A stretch of 58,334 bases of DNA from Amnibacterium sp. (GTDB lineage: Bacteria; Actinomycetota; Actinomycetes; Actinomycetales; Microbacteriaceae). The position numbers and the translations under genes were made by a program. The notes under the pieces were generated by a model that did not search any database, had not been told where the DNA came from, and saw only the letters and a list, made by a program, of their open reading frames with translations. How positions within the stretch are numbered: the stretch's first letter is position 1; every line of letters begins with the position of its first letter. The stretch is from NCBI RefSeq assembly GCF_025463795.1, contig NZ_JAODBE010000123.1, forward strand, positions 1 to 58,334. Direction: 5' to 3'. Below, one piece after another: positions 53,929 to 58,334 of this stretch.

Positions 53929-53943
53929 GAGACCTTCGGCCCT
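53929..53943 (+). promoter_or_regulatory. DosR/DevR-like box (GAGACCTTCGGCCCT)
   Basis: 14 of 15 matches, centre exactly 42 bases before the USP ATG (53978). It lies 56 bases from the opposite-facing box, within one divergent control region. Confidence 0.75.
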
Positions 53944-53977
53944 AGTCGGCACGAACCGTCCGGAGGATGCTCGGGCC

Positions 53978-54478
53978 ATGCAGAACCAGACCGCAGGTCG
54001 TGAGCCCCGGATCGTTGTGGGCGTCGACGGCTCTCCCTCGTCCGTCGGCGCGTTGCGCCGCGGGGCCCGCATCGCCGCGGCGCTCGACCTTCCCCTCCAT
54101 GCCATCGCCGCGTGGCACTACCCGGACCTCTACGGCGGCTACATGGGCGAAGCGTTCATTCCCGACCCGAGCATGCTCGCGGACGGGGCTCAGGCGATGC
54201 TCGACGAGACGGTCGCCGCGGTCTTCGGCGACTCGCCGCCCACCGGATTCCGGGGCCTCGTGCGCGAGGGCCGAGCCGCCCAGATCCTCATCGACGAGAG
54301 CCGGGGCGCGGAGATGCTCATCGTCGGCAGCCGCGGCCACGGCGGCTTCACCGGACTGCTCCTCGGCTCGGTGAGCGAGGCGTGCGCCGAGCACGCCACG
54401 TGCCCGGTGCTCGTCTTCCACGAGGAGCCGGCGAAGGTCGGCGGCGCGGAGCCCGTGCTCCTTGAGGACGCCGCCTGA
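53978..54478 (+). CDS. Universal stress protein (UspA family)
   Basis: A 166-aa single-domain USP. RIVVGVDGSPSSVGALRRGA is the first strand with the ATP-contacting Asp. GSRGHGGFTGLLLGSVSEA is the nucleotide loop in G-2x-G-9x-G(S) form, so ATP binding is expected. USPs of this kind are core members of the mycobacterial DosR regulon. GATGCT lies six bases before the ATG, and GGAGG 11 bases before it. A decayed USP gene follows. Confidence 0.93.
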   Translation: MQNQTAGREPRIVVGVDGSPSSVGALRRGARIAAALDLPLHAIAAWHYPDLYGGYMGEAFIPDPSMLADGAQAMLDETVAAVFGDSPPTGFRGLVREGRAAQILIDESRGAEMLIVGSRGHGGFTGLLLGSVSEACAEHATCPVLVFHEEPAKVGGAEPVLLEDAA

Positions 54479-54623
54479 TAGCCGTCGGCTGCGATCAAGC
54501 GGGTCGACTCGCTCATCGCATCGCAGTCCGTCCGCGCGCTGCTGGGAGCTGCTTCCCCGACCGCGGACGCAGTCGTCTGCGCGTGGCGGCAGGACTCGAT
54601 CGTCCGGCCAGCGTGATCCGTCG

Positions 54624-55015
54624 ATGATGGAGATGCAGCCGAACCCCGATCGGTGGGGCAACGAAGCGACGGCAGCGGACCGGAGACCGCTCCACCGGGA
54701 GCGCACGAACCCCGGCCGCCCGGCCTGATCCCGGAGTCGGCTCCGGTGATCGTCGGCGTGGACGGATCAGTCGGCTCCGAGGCCGCCTTCCGTCAAGCGG
54801 CGCTGATCGCCGCGAGCACGCACGCGCCGCTGCTCGCGGTGATCGCTGGGGAGGATCACCCCATCACGGCGTGTGAACCAGCGGATGCGAGAAGGCCAGG
54901 GCGGTGCTGGACGCCACGGCACGCCTGGTGTTCGGAACCCGGCCCCCGACGTGGTTCCACTCCTCGGTCGTCAAGGGTTCGGCCCGAAGGGTGCTGGCTG
55001 AGGCGCTGTAGCTCT
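54624..55015 (+). pseudogene. Decayed universal stress protein gene
   Basis: A second USP copy broken by several frame changes. The N-terminal part reads PVIVGVDGSVGSEAAFRQAA in one frame, and the middle (KARAVLDATARLVFGTRPPT, SSVVKGSARRVLAEAL) appears in another and runs into a TAG at 55013-55015. A possible original start lies near 54624 (MMEMQPNPDRWGNEA). After 55015 the first frame shows SSGVDLRLL, as expected before the lost glycine loop. It is not translatable as one protein. Confidence 0.72.
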
Positions 55016-55205
55016 GGTGTCGATCTACGGCTTCTTCAGTCTGCGCAGCGCGAAACGGACGTCCTTCCTGCCACCTCGCACCCACCGGCACGAGAGCGCG
55101 CATCGCCCCGCGCAAAAGGAGACGAGGGGCCTGCCGGGCTGGGCTTCAGCCCTCGAAACGCCGTCAGCGGAACATCCGGGGCTTGTGGTGGGCGCGACTT
55201 CGGCT
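55016..55205. other. Stretch without intact gene
   Basis: About 190 bases between the USP remnant and the small zinc-ribbon gene. Apart from a short USP-like trace at its start, nothing is recognised. Confidence 0.4.
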
Positions 55206-55217
55206 GATCATTTCGCC

Positions 55218-55409
55218 ATGCACGACGACGATGTCGAAGCGGCAGCAGCAGAATGCCCGGATTGCTGCCTGAAGTTCCGAACGGCGCTCAGCTCCGGGGT
55301 CCGCTACTTGCTCTGCCCGGAGTGCGGCATGGTCCGCATGCTCCCGTTCGCCGCATGGACCGCAGCGATCGATCGTCCGGTGCTGCGGCAGCAGGCCACC
55401 GCCTTCTGA
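55218..55409 (+). CDS. Small zinc-ribbon protein
   Basis: A 63-aa protein starting MHDDDVEAAAAECPDC, with two CPxC knuckles (ECPDCCLKF and LCPECGMVRM) about 20 residues apart, a pattern for one structural zinc. The C-terminal third is a short helix (AAWTAAIDRPVLRQQ). GATCAT lies exactly six bases before the ATG, fitting the leaderless pattern of other genes here. No named family. It could bind nucleic acid or protein, but the sequence does not decide this. Confidence 0.65.
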   Translation: MHDDDVEAAAAECPDCCLKFRTALSSGVRYLLCPECGMVRMLPFAAWTAAIDRPVLRQQATAF

Positions 55410-55571
55410 CAACGAGGGGATCCTCCTCTTCAAGCCGACCCGATCGAACCCGGCCACCTCCCGCCGCTCTCCGGGCTGCCGCGGAGGGCCACCCCGCCCT
55501 GTCGCCGGGCCCGCCAGAGGTATACCGTTCGCGCAGCCGGGCGCGATGATGCGCCCAGGAAGCAGGGAGCC

Positions 55572-55853
55572 GTGCCCACCGTCGTCGCACACCACGACAT
55601 CGTCAAGGACAAGAACCACTGGCTGTCATCACCGAACCGCGAGGAGCTCTTCGGGCCGCTCGGCGTCACGAACATCCGCACCTTCGTCGATCCCCAGGAC
55701 GCGTCGAAGGTCGCCCTCGTCATGGACGTCGCGGACATGGACGCGCTCATGGCGGCCATGCAGCAGCCATCAATGGGCGAAGTGATGGCACAGGACGGCG
55801 TCGCGCCCGAGACCCTCCGGATCCTGATCGAGGAGAAGAGCACCGGAGGCTGA
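55572..55853 (+). CDS. Small hypothetical protein
   Basis: A 93-aa soluble alpha/beta protein: VVAHHDIVKDKNHWLSSPNR, FGPLGVTNIRTFVDPQDASK, VALVMDVADMDALMAAMQQP. The layout suggests a small ferredoxin-like fold of the type seen in antibiotic-monooxygenase-like or YciI-like proteins. The GTG start is preceded by CAGGGAGCC. A very stable hairpin follows about 65 bases after the stop. Function unknown. Confidence 0.75.
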   Translation: MPTVVAHHDIVKDKNHWLSSPNREELFGPLGVTNIRTFVDPQDASKVALVMDVADMDALMAAMQQPSMGEVMAQDGVAPETLRILIEEKSTGG

Positions 55854-55918
55854 TCGCTCTCGTAGGTATGACGCTCAGTGGCGTCCTACTTCGGACATGT
55901 CGCCCGCTAGTTGAGGAC

Positions 55919-55964
55919 GCAGAAGGCCCTCGATCAGCACTTCCGCTGCTCAAGGGCCTTCTGC
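55919..55964. terminator. Long stable hairpin, probable terminator
   Basis: A 12-bp perfect stem (GCAGAAGGCCCT at 55919-55930 against 55953-55964) continues, with two mismatches, to a 6-base loop (ACTTCC), giving 18 paired positions in 46 bases. It lies after the 93-aa gene. There is no T tract on the plus strand. Confidence 0.7.
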
Positions 55965-56100
55965 CAGCCGGTGCGAACGAGCGCGCACGGAGGAGCTCGG
56001 ACCAATCAGCAGGCCTATTGGGCACCAGTCGCCTAGGCACGGGGGACGATCCTCTACTGCGCCGTCCGCGCCCCTCCCGGCGCGAGCCGCCAACCAACGC

Positions 56101-56202
56101 TCATTTGCTGACGTTGGCCCAGCACATCGGTTCGAGTGGCGGGTCCACCTCGACCAGGATTCGTGGCCGCGACCCGTCGTGCTGATGCAACTGCTCATTC
56201 AT
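56101..56202 (-). CDS. Possible small protein (33 aa)
   Basis: The frame starts MNEQLHQHDGSRPRILVEVD and ends PMCWANVSK. Codon use looks coding and the protein-like composition is striking for so short a frame, but the ribosome-binding site is weak (GGTGG) and no family is recognised. It could also be a gene remnant. Confidence 0.25.
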   Translation of the reverse strand: MNEQLHQHDGSRPRILVEVDPPLEPMCWANVSK

Positions 56203-56413
56203 GGCGACCACCATGCTCGGGCCGCTCCGCCGCGACCGGAGTCCGAGGACCCGGCTGCCCGGGGCCCCTGTCGGCTGCAGCGACGCGCCTCGCGGCCCTG
56301 ATGTCGAGAAGTGCGGTGCTCTCCGCGGGATCCGGTGTCCGCGTTGGGCGCCCCCTCTCGGCCGCTACTGCACTCGCGCCGGCCGCTTTCCCGCCAATGT
56401 CAGGTCTAGGGGC

Positions 56414-56428
56414 GGGACGTTTGGCCCT
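56414..56428 (+). promoter_or_regulatory. DosR/DevR-like box (GGGACGTTTGGCCCT)
   Basis: 13 of 15 matches to GGGACCTTCGGCCCT. TAGCGT at 56451-56456 could be the -10 element; a start near 56463 would put the box centre at about -42. Confidence 0.75.
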
Positions 56429-56487
56429 AAGGAGTTGCCAGTCCTCGACTTAGCGTCGGTCGCATCATCGATGGCTGGGAGGTCGAA

Positions 56488-56640
56488 GTGTCGGTACTGT
56501 CCGCTGCGTCAGTTGGGGTGTTCTTGTCGTGGGGGGTTTTCGGCATCCAGGTCGGCAACCTGATCGTGATCCTGGTGATGCTCGTGCTGTTCCTCCTCGC
56601 TCTGGTGCTCCCGTTCCCGCGTGGGCGGCGCGGCCGATGA
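56488..56640 (+). CDS. 50-aa single-span membrane peptide, first gene of cytochrome b operon
   Basis: A very short protein starting MSVLSAASVGVFLSWGVFGI, with one long hydrophobic helix (residues about 20-43) and a basic C-terminus (RGRRGR) that would stay in the cytoplasm. GGGAGGTCGAA precedes the GTG. Its TGA overlaps the cytochrome b start as ATGA. Small one-helix subunits of this size occur in cytochrome bc and b6f complexes, so a structural subunit is a reasonable inference; no sequence family is recognised. Confidence 0.7.
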   Translation: MSVLSAASVGVFLSWGVFGIQVGNLIVILVMLVLFLLALVLPFPRGRRGR

Positions 56641-57383
56641 CGACCGCGGACACTCCAGTGCAGCCCGACCTTGGTGGGGAACCGGCACCGATCCCTACGG
56701 TGCAGGTTGAGGACGTTCTCGAGCATGACCGGTCTTGGACCGGTCGAGCGCGGCGTCTGCTGCTCGAGCGGCTCCCTGCCGACAAGCTGCTGCCGAACGA
56801 GCAGCCCAGCTACGTCGCGTCCTGGATCTACGTCTTCGGCATGGGCGCGATCGCCTCTCTCGTGTTCGTGATCGCCTCCGGGCTGGTCCTCGCCCTGAAC
56901 GGGCCGGCGTGGTATCACCTGTCGGCGCTGGGGCATTTCATCAACAGCACCCATCTGTGGTCCGTCGAGCTGTTCTTCCTCTTCATGGTCATCCACCTGT
57001 GGGGCAAGTTCTGGATGGCCGCGTGGCGCGGCAATCGCGTGCTCACCTGGATCAGCGGGGTCGTCTCGTTCGCCGTCTCGATCGTCGCTGCTTTTACCGG
57101 ATACCTCGTCCAGACGAATTTCGACGGACAGTGGATCGCTTTCGAAGCGAAGGACGCCCTGAACGCGACTGGCATCGGGGCCTGGTTCAACGTCGCGGAC
57201 TTCGGGCAGATGTTCATGTGGCACATCACCCTGCTCCCCATCGCGGTCGGCGCCATCGTCGCGCTCCATGTCGTCCTCGTGCGGATGCACGGAGTCGTTC
57301 CGCCCCTCGAGTCGGCGGAGACCGACGCGCAACTGCTGCCCGAACTCCTCGTCGAGGCCACCACGAACGGAGATTCGCGATGA
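56637..57383 (+). CDS. Cytochrome b/b6 N-terminal-domain protein
   Basis: A 248-aa membrane protein equivalent to the N-terminal, heme-binding half of cytochrome b. After a ~60-residue cytoplasmic part come four helices. Heme ligands are His106 and His120 in helix B (THLWSVELFFLFMVIHLWGK) and His196 and His211 in helix D (MWHITLLPIAVGAIVALH). Spacings of 14 and 15 residues match cytochrome b6 and differ from the 14/14 of mitochondrial bc1. The quinol-side C-terminal half (PEWY motif) is absent. The start overlaps the previous stop and the end overlaps the next start, both as ATGA. Heme b binding is nearly certain; the electron partners are not known. Confidence 0.9.
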   Translation: MTTADTPVQPDLGGEPAPIPTVQVEDVLEHDRSWTGRARRLLLERLPADKLLPNEQPSYVASWIYVFGMGAIASLVFVIASGLVLALNGPAWYHLSALGHFINSTHLWSVELFFLFMVIHLWGKFWMAAWRGNRVLTWISGVVSFAVSIVAAFTGYLVQTNFDGQWIAFEAKDALNATGIGAWFNVADFGQMFMWHITLLPIAVGAIVALHVVLVRMHGVVPPLESAETDAQLLPELLVEATTNGDSR

Positions 57384-58324
57384 CCGCCTCCCCCAAGCCG
57401 AGCGCGCGGACCACGATCGACTCCCGTCCCTGGCGAGGAGCACAACGCGAGTACGACCTCTTCAAAGAACTGACCGTCGGGATCATCGTCGTGGGCGTGC
57501 TCGTCCTCGGACTCGCCGGAATCGCCGGGTCCCCCGACGAGCCCAGCGTCACCCTGAAGAGCTGGGCGAGCGCCGCCCCGAACGACTTCGTCGCCACGGC
57601 AGCGTCGGAACTCGCCGGCACCTCCGGCACCGCGACCTACGGCCCCCCGTACTCGTCCACAACCGGGGCGACGCAAACGCTCGGGCCCCTCGACCTGCAG
57701 AGTTTGTCCGGACAGCGAATCCCGATCGATCCCGCCCGAGCCTTCGTCACCCGACCGCTCGGCACCCTGCACCTCGCAGGCAGCGCGCTGACGACGTGGA
57801 ACACCGCCACCCCGGCCACCCGCACGGCCTGGGCGACGGCATACTCCGACGCCCTCGCGAAGGCGCCCGGCGCCCGGCCATCCGCCGTCAAGGCGGGCAA
57901 CTATGGTCCGGCTCCCGCCCTCACCGCCGCCGTCCTCGCCGCAGCACGCAGCGGCTCCCTGGACGGAGCGATCCAGTCCGAGGGCGGCTTCTTCAACACC
58001 GACTTCACCCGCAGCATCCTGTTCCTCGGCGACGGCGCCTACTTCCCCGCCCTCGCCGCAACACAGCACCTCACCGGCGACCAGTGGGGCGTGATGAACG
58101 AGACCGGCAACTACCCCGGCCAATCCTGGCTCTGGCTGTTCTCCTTCTGGTACCAAGTCCCAGTCATCGGCGCCCTACCCAACGCCGACCTCGTCGTCGT
58201 CGGCATCATGCTCCTACTCACCGTCTTACTCGCGCTCGTACCACTCATCCCCGGCTTGCGATCACTACCGACCTGGATCCCGATCCATCGGCTCATCTGG
58301 CGGGACTACTACCGGCGCCGATGA
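57380..58324 (+). CDS. Unrecognised extracytoplasmic protein with two membrane anchors, cytochrome b partner
   Basis: A 314-aa protein. Residues about 31-49 (LTVGIIVVGVLVLGLAGIAG) form a first membrane helix, about 200 residues lie outside the cell, and a second helix (about 270-292) is followed by a short basic tail (HRLIWRDYYRRR). The outer part is Ala/Thr-rich, contains GPPYSSTTGATQTLGPLDLQ and GGFFNTDFTRSILFLGDG, and has no CxxCH or other heme motif and no Rieske motif. It overlaps the cytochrome b gene by ATGA. It is likely a fixed partner of that protein. I know no named family for it. Confidence 0.82.
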   Translation: MTASPKPSARTTIDSRPWRGAQREYDLFKELTVGIIVVGVLVLGLAGIAGSPDEPSVTLKSWASAAPNDFVATAASELAGTSGTATYGPPYSSTTGATQTLGPLDLQSLSGQRIPIDPARAFVTRPLGTLHLAGSALTTWNTATPATRTAWATAYSDALAKAPGARPSAVKAGNYGPAPALTAAVLAAARSGSLDGAIQSEGGFFNTDFTRSILFLGDGAYFPALAATQHLTGDQWGVMNETGNYPGQSWLWLFSFWYQVPVIGALPNADLVVVGIMLLLTVLLALVPLIPGLRSLPTWIPIHRLIWRDYYRRR

Positions 58325-58334
58325 GGACGCCCCG
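58321..58334 (+). CDS. Possible next gene of the cytochrome b operon (start only)
   Basis: The TGA of the 314-aa gene again overlaps an ATG (ATGA), followed by codons for Met-Arg-Thr-Pro before the window ends. The two preceding genes of the operon start the same way, so a fourth gene is plausible, but only 14 bases are visible. Confidence 0.35.

Larger units (their letters stand above)
55854..56413. other. Gene-poor stretch
   Basis: 560 bases before the cytochrome b operon. It holds the strong hairpin at 55919-55964 and a possible 33-codon minus-strand frame at 56101-56202. The remainder shows weaker codon-like bias than the flanks and no recognised gene, RNA or mobile element. Confidence 0.45.

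Noticed and set aside
55193-55209. GCGACTTCGGCTGAT as a ninth DosR-like box
   Set aside because: One base is missing in the core compared with GGGACCTTCGGCCCT and the distance to the ATG (about 17 bases) does not fit.
56125-56165. GGTTCGAGT-like tRNA T-arm with a nearby ACCA
   Set aside because: No anticodon arm, D arm or matching acceptor stem could be placed upstream, so this is a chance resemblance.
42834-58324. Recent horizontal transfer of the dormancy cluster as one island
   Set aside because: Codon use and GC content look like the rest of the window, and no integrase, tRNA or direct repeats flank it. Gene remnants alone are not enough.

Overview
The window is about 58 kb of very GC-rich DNA with short gene gaps, many GTG starts and strong G/C third-position bias. 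Together with an LCP protein, a WXG100/EccC secretion locus, DUF3263 and ECF42/DGPF genes, this points to an actinobacterium, probably of the Microbacteriaceae or a close relative (inference). No rRNA, tRNA, CRISPR array, insertion sequence or phage module was seen. All calls rest on reading the sequence and translated frames; no database search was run.

Region 1 (1-25 kb) is mostly ordinary chromosome. In order it holds a TetR regulator with an MMPL exporter, an MscS channel, a class-I amidotransferase, a GH15 enzyme, an SRPBCC protein, a DHFR-like protein, a pyruvyl transferase, a GH63-like glucosidase, a DGPF protein with an ECF42 sigma factor, an LCP protein, undecaprenyl-diphosphatase, a phosphatidylserine decarboxylase-like enzyme, a RIO kinase, a YcnI copper protein, a CDF-type transporter, DUF3263 and a Ser/Thr kinase with a GAF domain.

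Region 2 (26.9-41.5 kb) is a compact type VII-like (WXG100) secretion locus. On the minus strand are a WXG100 protein, a second small helical protein, a 561-aa membrane substrate-like protein and two unrecognised proteins, all tightly overlapped. On the plus strand are a membrane protein with a (Gly-Ser)16 linker and an extracytoplasmic domain, a membrane Ser/Thr kinase, and a 1488-aa FHA-containing EccC/EssC-type ATPase. EccB, EccD, EccE and a mycosin are not visible. A lipoprotein and an unrecognised two-gene operon (598 and 296 aa) follow.

Region 3 (42.3-58.3 kb) looks like a hypoxia/dormancy gene cluster: two PPOX-family proteins, DUF805 plus a VIT1 transporter, an ABC1/UbiB kinase, phosphoketolase, an LPG-synthase-type membrane protein, an MgtA-type P-ATPase, a universal stress protein, remnants of other universal stress proteins, and a cytochrome b mini-operon. 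Seven close copies and one weaker copy of a 15-bp element, consensus GGGACCTTCGGCCCT, lie in front of these genes. The element resembles the DosR/DevR box of mycobacteria and streptomycetes. In three genes its centre lies exactly 42 bases before the ATG.

The best candidates for something undescribed are the box-controlled cytochrome b mini-operon at the right edge (50-aa membrane peptide, cytochrome b6-like protein, 314-aa anchored extracytoplasmic protein, all start/stop coupled) and the kinase-FHA-ATPase secretion locus. A further general feature is that about ten genes without a Shine-Dalgarno sequence carry a -10-like hexamer exactly six bases before the start codon, which suggests leaderless transcripts.
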